Counted from the first letter of the stretch, positions 46,643 through 58,876 are shown. The stretch is DNA of 64,000 nt from Botryosphaeria dothidea (GCA_011503125.2 WWBZ02000033.1:372001-436000), one strand, 5' to 3'. Notes: a model not told the origin generated them from the sequence alone. Numbers and translations are program-made.

Positions 46643-48302
46643 ATACCGGTTGCAGGCTAAGATGGAGCGCATTGCTTCGTTGCCGATGCGGTTGATTCAC
46701 GGTGTGTTAGAATTACTGGCTAGTGGGAGGTTGCTTATGGGATCACACAATAGCCAGCGGATATTGCGACACATGCCAGTTGGTGTGGAGCCTTAGTGTC
46801 CATTGGAATCGAAGCTTAGCCGTCTGGGCATTGCCCCAACTCCCCACATGTTGCATTTACCCAATTCTGGACAAGCAGCATAAGAAAGTTTTCCAGAAGG
46901 GCGGTGATGAATAGAATTTCCACCCCAGCCTATTAATACGCTTAATAGACGTTGCGGCTCCAATTGCCTTTCCGATCGATCCCGGACCGACCCGCAGAGA
47001 CCAGCCTCGACGACAGCGCCACGAATCAGGAATTCAGACGTTGATCAACGCGTCGACGGTGAGATGGTCTTTGGCTAGTCCCTGCAGCGGTCAGGCCGGT
47101 CTACACGCGGCCGGGGCAAGGGGAAGACGGCAGGCGGTATTACAAAGACCTCGGAATGAGATGTCTCTCGTGCGAGACGGCGTCGGTGCGACCGTGCTTG
47201 CTCCGCTCCGGTGCCACAGACCATCGCGCGGGCTGAACGGATGCACAGCACAGCGCACGACGCAGCAGATGCGTGTTGTTTTGCACCAGCAACCAAGGCG
47301 GCGTTTGTTCCAAATCCGGGTTGGAGGTCAGAGCCCCGGAAGGATAGCTAAACTGCTTACGAAGACGGCAGGATGCGCCCCTGGGTGGTAGTCATCAGAA
47401 CGGCGCGCCGGGTCGCCAATCAGCACTATCGCAGCGTCAGGGTGTTTCCCGGCTGACGATGAGGGGTATCCCGCCATGGACGATAGCGCGTCACAGGATA
47501 TGGGAAGGCTAGCACTGCGGCGGTCAATTGGGGTGGATATAAAGGCGAGGTGGCCGCAGCGAGGGGACACGGGAGGCACAGAGGTCTGGTCGGATCTACC
47601 GTTCTGGCGGCGGTGGCCAAAAAGTTCCAGATTTTCTGCCGATAAACCCGACGCAACCAGCGCCTCTGATCAGCCACAGCCGCCCTGGTCCTCGGCTCTC
47701 GGTCCTGCACCCGGCTGCGTTGCCGCGAAGGAAAAAAAAATTTCACCCAGCATCTTGGCTGCTGTGGCGTCACTCACAGCCAAGTCTCGAGATTTTTCGC
47801 CATCGGCATTGACGAGGCCAGAGGACGGAACAAAAAGAACAGCAGGAAGCCGGCCAGCACAGCAACAGCAGCAGGCAACAACCTCCTGGCAACACCGCTA
47901 CTTGCCGACACCTGATCAGCATCCGGCTTCTTTTTGTTTGTGGTCCGCTTCGGCAGACCCACAGCCGCACGGCCGCCAGCGCTCGCACTTCGTGCCTGAC
48001 GGAAGCCGAGACAGACGTTGTGGCGCCGCGCCCTATTGCTTTTGCCATCTCCAAGTGCCGAGGGGCGCCTTTTTGATTGCCGCTGCCAGCCGCTCGAACC
48101 CTTTGCTTTCCAATCCTATAATACGAGCACTGCGGCCATTTTTTTCTTGGGACTGTTTTCCCTTTGGCCTTGCCTTGTTTTACCCCCGTGCATCAAGCAA
48201 TTGACCGCAAATTCCAGCGGCATTCGGTGCTGTAATTGCTCCATCGTTTAATGGGCCCGTCAAGCATTCGCCCCTGACTCAACCGGGAACAACACCATAG
48301 CC
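46643..48302. other. Long intergenic region upstream of the polyamine-type MFS gene
   Basis: About 1.66 kb. A 242-codon open frame at 47476-48204 (+) has a low-complexity Arg/Pro/Gln-rich translation and no family resemblance, so I leave it out. The region probably holds the long 5' leader and promoter of the MFS gene. Confidence 0.45.
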
Positions 48303-50199
48303 ATGGATAACGCCGACCGTTTCATCGAGAAAGCCGAGGAAGATGCCAACCAGGGACGCAATGGGAAGATTCACGAGCAGACCGAAGCTTTGGAGCGCAC
48401 TCACACTTCCTCGACGAGCTCCAGCAGCTCTTCAGGCTCGTCAATTTCTACGGAACGCCGCGAGATAAATATGTCCAGGGTCGTTACTGCCAGGGACGAC
48501 ATGATTGATTTGGAGCGCAATCCCACCGTTCTCAGCAGAATACAAACAGCCCGGAGTCAGCACAGCGGAACTGTCGGTGCAAGCATCAAGAGTCGGAAGT
48601 CAAACAGGCCACTGCCCAACTTTGGTGCTGGAAAGCCCTTCCCACCACCCCTGCCGGACCGCGAGGAGTACGTCGTCGAGTTTGATGGCCCGGACGACCC
48701 AATGCACGCCCAGAATTGGACGTTGAAGAAGAAGCTCTTCACGGCGGTGATACTGGGATATACCACCTTGGTTGCCGCTTTTGGCAGTTCCATATTCTCC
48801 TCGGCAACACGCGTTGTTGCATCAAAGTTCGGCGTCAGCTCAGAAGTTGGTATCTTGGGCGTATCTCTATACGTCTTGGGTTTTGCCACGGGCCCTATTC
48901 TTTGGGCACCAGGATCGGAGTTGTACGGTCGTAGGAAGCCCCTGATTATCTCGTCTTTTGGTTTCTCTATCTTCTTCATCGCCTGCGCCACGGCCAAGGA
49001 CCTCCAGACTGTCTTGCTCTGCCGTTTCTGGAGTGGTTTCTTCGGCGCCTGCCCCCTGACTACCGTCGCCGCCGTCTTCTCGGACATGTTCGACAACCGG
49101 ACGCGTGGTATTGCCATCACCGTGTTCTCCATGACCGTCTTCACCGGCCCTTTGCTCGCACCTTTCACCGGTGGTTTCATCACCATGTCCTACCTCGGCT
49201 GGCGCTGGACGCAGTATATTGTTGCCATCATGGGTTTCCTCGCCTTCGGCATGAACCTGATCTTCCTCAACGAGACGTACCCGCCTGTTATCCTCGTCGA
49301 GAAGGCTGCCGAGCTGCGCCGTCGGACCAAGAACTGGGGCATTCACGCCAAGCAAGAGGAGGTTGAAATTGACTTCAAAGAGCTCGTTGAGAAGAACTTC
49401 AGCCGTCCGCTGCGCATGCTGGTGACTGAGCCCATCGTCCTCCTGCTCTCCATCTACATGGTAAGCTCACCTCCCTCCAGTCTAGCACCCGCAAATCTTG
49501 ACTAACTCTCCCTTCCAGGCCTTCGTCTACGGCATCCTCTACCTCTTCCTCACCGCCTACCCCATCGTCTTCCAGCAGATCCACGGCATGAACCTCGGCG
49601 TCGGCGGCCTCCCCTACTTCGGCATGATCGTTGGCCAGCTGCTCGCCGGCACGTTCATCGTCATCCGCCAACCCGGCTACCAGCGCAAGCTCGCCGCCAA
49701 CAACGACGTCCCCATCCCCGAGTGGCGCCTGCCCGAGGTCATCATCGGCGGCGTTTCCTTCTCCGTCGGCCTCTTCTGGTTCGCCTGGACGGGCTACACC
49801 AAGGACATCCACTGGATCGTGCCCACCCTCAGCGGCCTGTGCTCCGGCTTCGGCTTGATGGCTATTTTCCTCCAGAGCCTGAACTACCTCGTTGATGCCT
49901 ATCTAATGGTGCGTACACACCTTTTACTCCCTCCGAGAAAATAAAACTGATTTGTTTGTGATGAACAGTTCGCCGCTTCCGCCATCGCCGCAAACACCTT
50001 CCTCCGCTCCCTCTGCGGCGCGGGTTTCCCGCTTTTTGCCACCTACATGTTCGAGGGCATGGGCGTCCAGTGGGCCGGCACCCTGCTCGGCTGCGTCGCC
50101 GCGGTTCTCGTTCCCGTCCCGATCCTGTTCTACCTCAAGGGTGCGAAGATCAGGGAGAGGAGTGCGTACGCGCCTAGCAAGCCTTTCGGGTCTGAGTAA
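48303..50199 (+). CDS. MFS exporter, DHA1 polyamine/drug transporter (Tpo-like)
   Basis: Plasma-membrane proton antiporter of the 12-helix DHA1 family. Exons 48303-49460, 49519-49908 and 49969-50199 give 592 aa. A 130-residue hydrophilic N-tail with a Ser-run leads to [19 protein letters not shown], the entry motif of Tpo/CYHR-type carriers. Helices follow with [15 protein letters not shown] (motif A variant with E-x-Y-G-R-R), [23 protein letters not shown], and [12 protein letters not shown] (antiporter motif C). The central loop [32 protein letters not shown] is characteristic. The last helices are reached only by the two 58-60 nt introns. The substrate is uncertain: polyamines, azoles or other drugs are possible. 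Confidence 0.93.
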
Positions 50200-50851
50200 G
50201 GCGTTTCCTCGTTCTATCAGGAAAAAAAAATGCTCGAAAGGAAAAGAGGTGGAATACTGTTTACAAGTCGATATTGCTGCTTCATACCCAGGTGTGCTGT
50301 GTTCGGCTGATTATAGAGTGGCTGGTCGTGTGGAGTTTCTCACAAAAGATTTAAGCGAAGTAAAAGGGAGAAAGAGGCGCTGGCATGCAAGGTGCTTGGG
50401 AGTTTCGTTTTGATGACTTTACGTCCCAACTTTCTCATTGCTTGTAAGAGCATTCATTGGGCTGTTTTTTTTAGGGTGTTGTAAAAGCAGTGCACCGCTT
50501 TTCTATCACGGTAACGAGTTACATATCGTTAGTCACGACAAATAGTAATGTTTTGAACTTCACATTTCATCGATCACCGTGATATTCGTGTGAATCTAAT
50601 AGTTCTATGATTTGAGACTCTTGTTTTCAAATGCTGGACTCATCACCTTAAAAACGCCACCATGAATGCACATGCATTTTGACACCTCATCCCAATCGTT
50701 GCTCTCGTCCTTTCCCTCAACGCCGCCATATTTTCGTCACTTTCTGCGCACCTACACTCCTACAACGCCAACAGGCCATGTCAAGCCTTACCTTCCGCCG
50801 ACCCATATATGCACCATTTTCTTCCTCTGTACGCCTCATAATCTCTATTAT
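50200..50851. other. Convergent intergenic region, nothing recognised
   Basis: 3' flanks of the MFS gene and the CHORD gene; AT-rich in its middle. Confidence 0.4.
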
Positions 50852-51913
50852 CTACACCCTCCCCGCCCTACCAATCTGAATAATCTCGCCGGTCCTCGGA
50901 TCATCCGCCCGCAGCACCGGCCAGCTCGACCCATCCGCCTTGTGCAGCTCAAGCTCAAGCTTCGTCCCCATAATCTTGAACGAGCTAGCCGCGGGATCAA
51001 TCGGCGCGAACAGCGTCATATCCGTCGTATACCGCTTCTTGTCCGAGGTGTGCAAATCGAGCTTGATGTTGTTCGCGCCGAGCTCGACGGTGCTGGAAGC
51101 CTTGTCGATCTTCTTGAGGAAAAGCGACGCGATCACCGTGGTGGCCGTCTGGTAGAAATCGGACCTGCAAAACACGTTAGTCCTCTCCAAATCCCGTACG
51201 AATAGCGAGGATTCGGTGGTTTCGGTCGTTCTACCTCACGCTCTCGACCACATCCTCCGCGCCCTCGTCCTTCTTCTGCCCGACGAAGAGGTGCCTGTCC
51301 TTGGTCGCGCACCCCTCGATCTTCATGAACTCGTCGAACTCCAGCACCCGCCGCTTGCAGCAGCTATACCCCTTGCTGCCTTCGTGGAAGATGGGGAAGC
51401 CCGGGTGGTGCACGCAGCCCTCATCGTCCCGCCTGCCGACGCTCGCGTCGTACGTCGCGCCGCACGCCTTGCGCTTGCAGGCCGCGCCGTCCGGTATGGG
51501 GAGCGACGGGTCGTCGTCGGCGTCTTCCTGCGGGGCGGGGGACTTCGCGGGCGGGGGCGCGGCTTGCGCCTGCGGCTGGGTCGGGAGGCGCGGGGGCTCG
51601 GGGGACGCGGCGGGGACGTCGGACGCGGCGGGCTTGGGCTCGGGCGCGGGCGCGTCGTCGATGTCGGTGTGGGCGCCGGTGGTGCAGGGCGGGATGGCGA
51701 GGAACTCGTCGAAGGTGAGGACGCGCGGTTTGCAGCACTTCCAGCCTAGCGAGAGGGGTTAGCGGGGTGTGGGGGAGCGGAGGGGAGTGCTGTTGTTTAC
51801 GGACCTTTTTGGCCTTCGTGGAAGACTGGAGGGCCCGGGTGGTAGACGCATGGCGGGTCGTTCTCGTCTTCGTAGACTTTGCCGCAGCCCTTGTGGACGC
51901 ACTTCTTGGCCAT
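50852..51913 (-). CDS. CHORD-CS domain Hsp90 co-chaperone
   Basis: Zinc-binding co-chaperone related to CHORDC1/melusin, plant RAR1 (CHORD only) and Aspergillus ChpA. Exons 51913-51805, 51745-51235 and 51164-50852 give 310 aa. CHORD1 starts at residue 5 (CVHKGCGKVY...[21 protein letters not shown], completed by intron 1). CHORD2 runs from about 140 (CKRKACGATY...CVHHPGFPIFHEGSKGYSCCK). Each has the full set of Cys/His ligands plus FDEF downstream. A Pro/Ala-rich linker separates them. The C-terminal CS domain (RSDFYQTATTVIASLFLKKIDKASS to KLELELHKADGSSWPVL) follows the second intron and would contact Hsp90. Start fits because CHORD1 begins at once. It is divergent from the glutaredoxin-like gene (364 bases apart). 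Confidence 0.96.
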
Positions 51914-52277
51914 GGCTGGTGGGGCTGAGGAAGGTGTGGGTGAGAGACGATTCTTGGGCGATTGATGGGCAGGAAGTAGAGAAGGGTGGAGACAGGCGGA
52001 GGGAAGCTGGAGAGAGGAGTCTGGGGAAATTCAGAGGCGCGCGCAACTTCGGCGGCGGCGCAGTGGGAGGCTCAGCCAGTGACGTGAGAAAGTTCGAGAA
52101 CTGGCCTGCTTGTAGGGCTGTGGGCTGGCAGCAGTGCTCACCGCCTTCGGCGTCTGGCCCGCCGCCAAAGCGGAAGGTTGACGCGTGATGGATGATGAGC
52201 GGCTGAACGCGCCTCGCCGCCGACGCCCTGCCGACTTGTCCACAGCAGCCAGGCCATCGTCCAATTGAGCACCAGCC
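51914..52277. promoter_or_regulatory. Divergent promoter of CHORD and glutaredoxin-like genes
   Basis: 364 bases between the two start codons, no other gene. No specific factor site identified. Confidence 0.45.
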
Positions 52278-52685
52278 ATGTTCGTCCCAACGGCGCGTCT
52301 CCTGCAGCGCGTCAGTCGCATCACCCTCTTCACGCGCCAGGGCTGCTCGCTCTGCGAAAACGCGAAGGGCGTGCTCTCCAATGTCTGGGATAAGCGGCCT
52401 TTCGAGTATACCGAAATCGACGTCATGGCGCCTGGACAGCAGAGGTGGAAGGACGTCTACGAGTTCGACACGCCTGTGGTAAGACGGACCTGGCCACTAT
52501 CCAATTGAGCCGTGCCGGAGCTCATCGTCGCACAGATCCACGTGGAGAAGAAGCCTGCGAAGGAAAGTCAAGAAACGACGACTGCGGCGCGCAAGCTGAT
52601 GCATCGCTTCAAAGAGGAGCAGGTGGAGGCGTTGATGGACGAGGCGGAAAAAGACCCGACCGAGGAGTCACGAAACGGCGTTTGA
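52278..52685 (+). CDS. Glutaredoxin-like protein (DUF836 / YDR286C type)
   Basis: Small thioredoxin-fold protein of the Glrx-like DUF836 family, role unclear, possibly mitochondrial. Exons 52278-52478 and 52536-52685 (57-nt intron) give 116 aa. The first residues (FVPTARLLQRVSR) could form a short presequence. ITLFTRQGCSLCENAK carries the C-x-x-C active site, then EYTEIDVMAPGQQRW and YEFDTPV, which the splice joins to IHVEKK, giving the cis-Pro segment typical of the fold. The C-terminal tail (RFKEEQVEALMDEAEKD) is helical and family-like. Read without the intron the frame ends just past the donor, which is why the gene is easy to miss. Confidence 0.88.
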
Positions 52686-52891
52686 CACTCCCAATGCGCC
52701 TCATTCACCCGGCTCGTCGGCGGGATGCTGCAGCGAACGGCCTGGGGTTTATTGCCGATCTAGTGCGGGGTGACTTCTTACATTATACTCCAGTACCACT
52801 GCCATCCCATCTTTGCTCTTTCTCTCAACTGTCCTCTACTCTCCTGCCGCCTGTGCCCAACAATTACCCTGAATCGGAACTCTCTTTCATC

Positions 52892-53975
52892 ATGCAAGCC
52901 GCAAACCGCTTTCAGAAGGCTCTGAAGAAGGGCGGAGCTACCTTTGGAGCATGGCAGGTAAACATTTACCGGTTGTCATCATGACGAAGTATCTCTGCTA
53001 ACCCACCGGGAAGATGCTGCCAGGATCTAACCACTCCCGCACCATTGCCAGCGCCAACATGGACTGGATCTGCGTAGACATGGAGCACGGCAACATTGAC
53101 GGTTGGCAGAGCTTTCCACCCTTTGGCTTTACATCGTTTATCTCATCTATCTCCAGATGGTCAGATGCATGAGTGTGTGGCGGCTATTGCCAGCTGTGGA
53201 GTGAGCCCTCTTGTCCGAATTCCAGCCAACGAAGCTTGGATGGTGAAGCGTCAGACTCCTTTCCCCGACTCCCCCCAGAGTCCTTTCCCTGATTCAAATC
53301 GCAGGCGCTCTTGACGCTGGTGCACACGGCATCTGCGTCCCTCTTCTCTACACAGCCGATGATGCTCGAAAGCTTGTGTCGTCAACCAAATTCCCGCCTC
53401 AGGGCACAAGAGGCTTCGGTTCGCCCTTCCCAATGGGCAAATTCTCCAACCAGAGCACGGTTGAGTATCTGGTTGAAGCAAATGATGCCTTGGTCACCAT
53501 TGCTCAAATTGAGACCAAGGAGGCATTGGAGAATGTACGCTGCATTGACTGCAAGAATGTGTTCCAGCGTTTCCTGACTGCTCCTAGGTCAACGAGATTG
53601 CCGCCGTCCCGGGCATTGATGTTCTACTGATCGGTCCCTTTGATCTTGGCAACAACATCGGCCATCCCATCTTGGACGGCACCATGCACGACAACCTGAA
53701 GGCTGCCATTGACCGAATCCACAAAGCTGCTGTGGACAATGGCAAACGTACTGGCATGTACTGCACTACCGGCGAACAGAGCTACGAATATGCTCAAAAG
53801 GGCTTCCACATGGTTTGTCATCTACAGACTTCCTCCTGTATCGAATGCTAATTGTCTACAGATCTCCGTTGCAGCAGACATGCTCGCGATTCCAAACTAC
53901 TTCAACAGCGTTTTGAGCACTGCGAGAGGTGAAAGCGCGACAGCTTCCAAGGCGACTGGCCCTTATGGGAAATAG
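52892..53975 (+). CDS. HpcH/HpaI family aldolase
   Basis: Class II pyruvate aldolase (citrate lyase-beta superfamily) that reversibly cleaves 2-keto-3-deoxy or 4-hydroxy-2-keto acids. Six exons (52892-52957, 53014-53101, 53157-53249, 53305-53534, 53588-53812, 53862-53975) give 271 aa; introns are 49-56 nt. The TIM-barrel signature runs through MDWICVDMEHGNID (Asp/Glu-x-His), SPLVRIP (substrate-binding Arg), LDAGAHGICVPLL, IAQIETKEALENVNEIAAVPGIDVLLIGPFDL (metal-binding Glu and Asp), and the tail GFHMISVAADMLAI. The best-known fungal relatives act in sugar-acid or aromatic breakdown. No pathway partner is next to it. All metal ligands that I can identify are present. Confidence 0.93.
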
Positions 53976-56413
53976 TTGCTCTGGCAGAATGCGTTTCAAA
54001 AGCTTAGGCTCCGTATTACCACAGAGCGGTGTGGCCATGAATTACCACCACGATGTTTCCTTCGCATCTCTTCTGGAGTCTCCCTGGGCTCTGCTCACGT
54101 GGAGTCGTGTTTGGTCTGTGCCCGTGAATAACCGTGCTCCGTCATCCACGTGGAAAAGCATTGTACGTCATTATCCAGCCACATCAACTCACTAATTGCC
54201 ATCACGAGCACCCCGAGCAAAGCTGTCCGTGCAATTTTGAGTCCTCTCTTTACCCTCACAAACAATATACCTATTGTCGCTTGCCACAAGTTCCCTAGTA
54301 TGCTTACGAACTTATGGGCATTGGTCGATCCGCAACCTCATGACCAGTCAGTACTTTGGTACATGCGGATTGTGCATTCAGATCTTCCCTTATGGCCAAT
54401 TCACACATTGACACGAGCTTACACTCATGGATACAAGCCCGTACACCACACATGTTGCCTTGTTTTACTTTACGATATTTGCCTTGCTTGAAAAGGCTAA
54501 TCCATCCCACACGGCCACCTCCTCCACAACTCCACAGCCTTCAGGTTCTGAGCATTACCGTTGCTTTACTATCTCTCTACGGCGGTAGTACCAAGGGTGT
54601 AAACCGGAATTGTGGTTGTGAGTGAAGACGCCGACAGCACTGTAAATGAAATTAGACTACACATCTACTGACTTTCGCCCTGCGGCTCGTCCTCTGATAC
54701 AAACACTTTGAATTTTTTTTTACACCGGTCGGCTTGTGGGTGAGATTTCGCCAGAGTCTACTCCGTCATCCTTACTGTTTGATGCTGATCGCTATGATGC
54801 AATATTTATGCAAAACGGACATTCTGGGGTTATGAGGAAATGGTTGATTTACAGAGAATTTGAAGTTCCCGTCGATCTTTTCCCCCAAAGGAAAATCTGC
54901 TGAATGTGCCAGTATTGTTCCCCAGCTGAACTCTTCGATTGTTGGCACTGGAATGAATACGAAATTCGGCAGCCGCTCCTCCCTATCTCCCAAAACCTTC
55001 TTAACAACATTCAACCTTTCGCGCCGCAATGCCTTTTAGTAACGCTAACAATAATGTCTAGACTTACAGAGGGGCATCTTAGTCGACGGTTAGCTCCAAA
55101 TGTGAGTTTTGCACAGAGTGTCAGATCAATATAAGTGTCATAGGGAGTTGAAGCATTCGTCGGGACGCAAATGTTATTAAGTAAGCCGTACACTTGCACC
55201 CGGACGAATACTTCGATATATTGCTGCTCTTTGCTATCATACCTTCAAAGCTCAGCATAGGTGTTCTAAGCCTTCTCCTTGCATTGAGGTTTTTGATCAG
55301 ATGGTGGCCGCTGACCGGGAAAGTTCCGCTGCCTGTTTTGGATATGAACGTGGTTCTGCGTTTTCTACTTACTCTCTTACTTTGCCCATCGGTTTCCTGA
55401 CTACTACTCTTCTTCTTAAAGCTCTCCCCAAGTCTTTGTAGTAGCATTGGGAAGAAAGAGTACAAATATAACAGTTCATATAGCCGGCACGGCATCCGAC
55501 CCTGCTCTGGACGCTCTTTGAAAATCCTGTGACCGTTCAATAATGCAGAACATTTCTTATTGACATTCTCGGAGTCTGTGTTGTTGCGGGTGAAGACGGC
55601 TTCGAGCCTCCTACTGAAAGTGAGGAAGAGAAATTCGCTGCTAGCATAGATGATAAAGGAGCTGGCTCAATGAAGCCTCATCTCCAAGAGCTGAGATATG
55701 AGGTAAAAGCCATGAAATGAAACATGAGTTGCTAAAGGAATACCGAGGAAGAGAACAATTAAGGGCATTTGGGGAATCAACGGGTAGATATATATTGGTT
55801 GAGGAATTTGCACACCTAGATGGAGCTCGCGGTGGGTCGGTGACGTGGAAGATTGCGATGAATGGTGATAACCCGACAACTTTTGAATTTTAAACTTTTT
55901 ATAAAGCGAGGTATTGTGTATGCAAACTAATCTCTTGGTATAATGATTTAATGCCTTCCAAGGTATCCCAAGGCGTACCGTGTACGCAAACCAAAACCTA
56001 TGGCAGTACTGATAAAATCCCACCTTCCTATTACCGTCTCCAGTGATGCCTACTAGTAAAACTCCTTTGAGCTCCAGAAAGATTGTACCGTACAAAGTAG
56101 CCCAAAGCAATGCTGTACCTTCTACCCTCAACTGCTTCACAACAGCCTTTCCAAGGACCATCCGGACTTGTTGACCCAATCCTTTTCAAGAACCAAGGCG
56201 TCGCTTTTTGAGGCCCTGTGCATAGGCTCATGTTGCATTTGAAACGTCTCTCTCGTTATTGAAAGGGGTGGAATGCGACAGTGGTAGTTTGCCATAGCGG
56301 TCGCTGAGGTACTGGAAACCATGCTGTAAGGCCGCATGCTGGAAAGCTGAGAGACCTTCAGGTTGTGCCTCCATTTCCCAAACTTTCCATTTCTCGACCT
56401 GAAGAAGCTCCAG
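53976..56413. other. Intergenic, possible protein remnants around 54.8-55.5 kb
   Basis: About 2.4 kb. On the minus strand 54772-55029 reads protein-like (LNVVKKVLGDREERLPNFVFIPVPTIEEF...), and a second piece lies upstream at 55030-55199. They join in frame only through an unusually short 35-nt GTAAGT...AAG gap. I recognise no family, and cannot call a gene. Confidence 0.35.
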
Positions 56414-57126
56414 TTATTCCTGGGCGGCCGCTTCCGCGAAATCCTAAAGGGAATGTTAGCATATGAGCCAATGTTGAAGATTTTAATTATCGTTCTCACC
56501 GTATCTCCTTCAATGGCCTGGTGCTCCTGCTCAATATTCTTCTCGAAAGCCTGCTCACCTTCTCTGACAAGTTGCAATAGATGCTCAAAAATCACCAATC
56601 TTTTTTCCGGATCAAGTCCGACTAGTTTGTGAACTTGGGCCCGCTCAGCCTCTGATTCCGGATTGATAAAGACAAAGATCTTGCAATTCTTGCCGACCAT
56701 TTTGTGTCCAGAAAAGAAACCGCAGAATCTCCAAAAAAGCAGCTCTAAGGAGCCGATATCCGCGAAAATGCGGTGAATGTTGTCGCGGTATCCAAGGTGA
56801 GCGTCCAAGTCATAAAGGCCCGTCGCATTCAGTGCTAGGATCCGACCATGGCCAAGCTCGTCTAATTGAGATTGGTCCCAGTCTAATCCCTTGTAGACTT
56901 CGGAAGATATGTTGGGCATGAGGAGCTCAAAAAGAGCGTTGGCTTCTGCTGCGCGGTCCCTGCTTTCCCAAAAGACCATGAGCCGCGGAGCAGGAATGCC
57001 GGTTCTTATCCCACTAGACGCATACCGGATGATCTTCCGTACTTCCTTGACACGTACTTCAACGCTGCAAGAGGCTACCTCGCAGGCAAGGCACGTGATG
57101 TCCGGAGCCTTATCACGGCGTGACAT
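56414..57126 (-). CDS. Unrecognised fungal protein with two possible C-termini
   Basis: A long open frame runs 57348-56137 on the minus strand. I chose ATG 57126 (MSRRDKAPDITCLACEVASC) because sequence before it looks like leader. The protein has a mixed alpha/beta look (RLMVFWESRDRAAEANALFELL, CKIFVFINPESEAERAQVHKLVGLDPEKRLVIFEHLLQLV) but no domain that I know. A well-formed intron lies at 56499-56444 (GTGAGA, GCTAAC branch, TTTAG, 56 nt). Splicing gives 218 aa ending GDTDFAEAAAQE. Reading through gives 329 aa from the same start, with an Arg/Ser-rich tail to 56137. I favour the spliced form because its signals are canonical. Confidence 0.5.
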
Positions 57127-57348
57127 CCCGTTGTTATCTGTGTTAGAATAAGGATTTGATGTGACAGGAATGGTAAGAGAGCACCTGCGTACGATGTCCT
57201 CTCCCAGCAGGCGGAGAAATATGTAAGCCGCTTGGGTGAGGGGTGGGTGTTTTGCGATGGTCTGACTCAAGTGAAAGAGGTGGTGGACGAGGAAAGAATA
57301 AGGTTGAGGGACGGTGTGGATATAATATAGCCACTGGACGGAAGGCAT

Positions 57349-58127
57349 CCACGTGGCTGTGTGTTCGTGCCTCGTGACGGCAGCTGAAAGATCACCCTCT
57401 CACGTGATGCTTCGGCGACAATGCAGTCCAAATTAAAGACTTCATATTCCCGTGCGCTGTCTCGATATATAGGCCTATTCCACTGGCTCTCGTTACTCAG
57501 AGACTCGTGTCTGTGACCTGGATAATTATCTATGAATGTAGGAAACCGCTTGTGCAATTCTTGAAGTAATGCAACGATCCGAGAAACATCTGTTCACCAA
57601 CTCATAGAAGAAAATACTTCCGCAGCTCGACCTACAGCGCAATAAATCCTGGCATTCAGTCGTTTTGGAAACATATTGAAGCAATCACTATATCCACGCG
57701 GTACTTTCTGAAAGACTGGATATCAGAATTTGCAACAAGTCTGGTCCCGGATCGGTAGTCGTTCATGTGAGAAATATGGGAGCTTACGTGGAATGTCTCG
57801 AATTCTATCTGTTTCATCTAAAAGGCAGTCTCTTTGCCACCGTCGAGCAACTCTTTAACTGGAGTATTTCCAAATAGGTAACTGAGGAGAAGGACACCCG
57901 CTGCACTCCGTCCGCCTTCACGCAAACTTGCCCACAACTCCCACTCACCTGGAAACTTCTCCAGATCTTCTATGAAAAAAACCAACTCCGCAGCCGCGTG
58001 CCAGACTCCCGCCCCAAACGAAGCAGCATCACCGCAAACCGCAAACCGGTCTCCGCCTTTTATATCGCGCGCTACCAACCCACCAGACCACCGCAACACA
58101 ACCGCACCGCCCCTCCTTCTACCCACC
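57349..58127. other. Divergent intergenic region, nothing recognised
   Basis: Separates the leftward unrecognised gene (its longest open frame reaches 57348) from the rightward GC-rich gene. Short ORFs only. Confidence 0.4.
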
Positions 58128-58876
58128 ATGGACGACGTCGACCACATGAATCGCACCGTCTCCCTCATCCGGTCATCCGCCGACGCCATGCTCTCCGCCA
58201 ACACGCACGTCTCGCGCCTAGCGGACGCAACGGCCCACCTGCGCCACAAACTCGCAACCGGCGCCGCGCCCACCGCCGCAGACATGGAGGCCTTCGTCGA
58301 CGCCGCGCCCGACGCCACGACCGACCTGCAGCCCATCTACCGCGCGCTGCAGCAGCAGCACGCCGGCCTCGCGGCCGCGCGGCGCGAAGGCCTGCCCGTC
58401 GCGCTGCCGCTGCTGCGCGTCGGCGGCGCGTGCGGCGTGCTGCGGGCGCTGGGCGCGTTCGCGCAGGCGTGGATCGCGACGACGACGGCGTGCGTGGCGT
58501 GGGACGGCGCGGCGCGGGCGCACGTGTTCAGCGTCGCGGAGGCGGAGGCGGCGGGCGTGCGCGCGCGGTTCGGCGCGGCGTTGCCGCGGGTGGTGCGGCA
58601 GCTGGGGATGTGGTGCGCGGAGATGGGGAGGGGGGCGTTCGTTGTGGGTTTCCCGGCCGTGCTCGTTCTTGCTGATGCGCTGATGCTGGGTAGGGCTTGC
58701 CGCGCGGTGTCCCGGAGGATGCGGAGATGGGGGGTGTGTTGAGGCATGATGATGTGGAGAGGACGATGTTGTTGAGCGTGTTAGCGGACGATCTCTGCGT
58801 GAGGGATATTGATGAGGATGCTAGGAGGACACTCTACAGGGAGTATGTGGACCTGGACAGGGTGCTTTCCAGATGA
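58128..58876 (+). CDS. GC-rich unrecognised protein, helical, C-terminus uncertain
   Basis: ATG 58128 opens MDDVDHMNRTVSLIRSSADAM, an Ala-rich, largely helical protein without a family that I recognise. In one frame it ends at 58742 (204 aa) with a hydrophobic stretch (FVVGFPAVLVLADALML). A second frame, open 58691-58876, reads RHDDVERTMLLSVLADDLCVRDIDEDARRTLY...DLDRVLSR and looks strongly protein-like. A 74-nt intron at 58644-58717 (GTGGGT donor, GCTGAT branch-like, GAG acceptor) would join them into 224 aa and remove the hydrophobic stretch. The alternative is a frameshift or sequencing slip in this very GC-rich run. An in-frame ATG at 57972 would add 52 residues. Confidence 0.5.

Noticed and set aside
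47476..48204. 242-codon open frame (+) upstream of the polyamine-type MFS gene
   Set aside because: Low-complexity Arg/Pro/Gln translation, no motif, and overlapping open frames on both strands; looks like a GC-rich leader.
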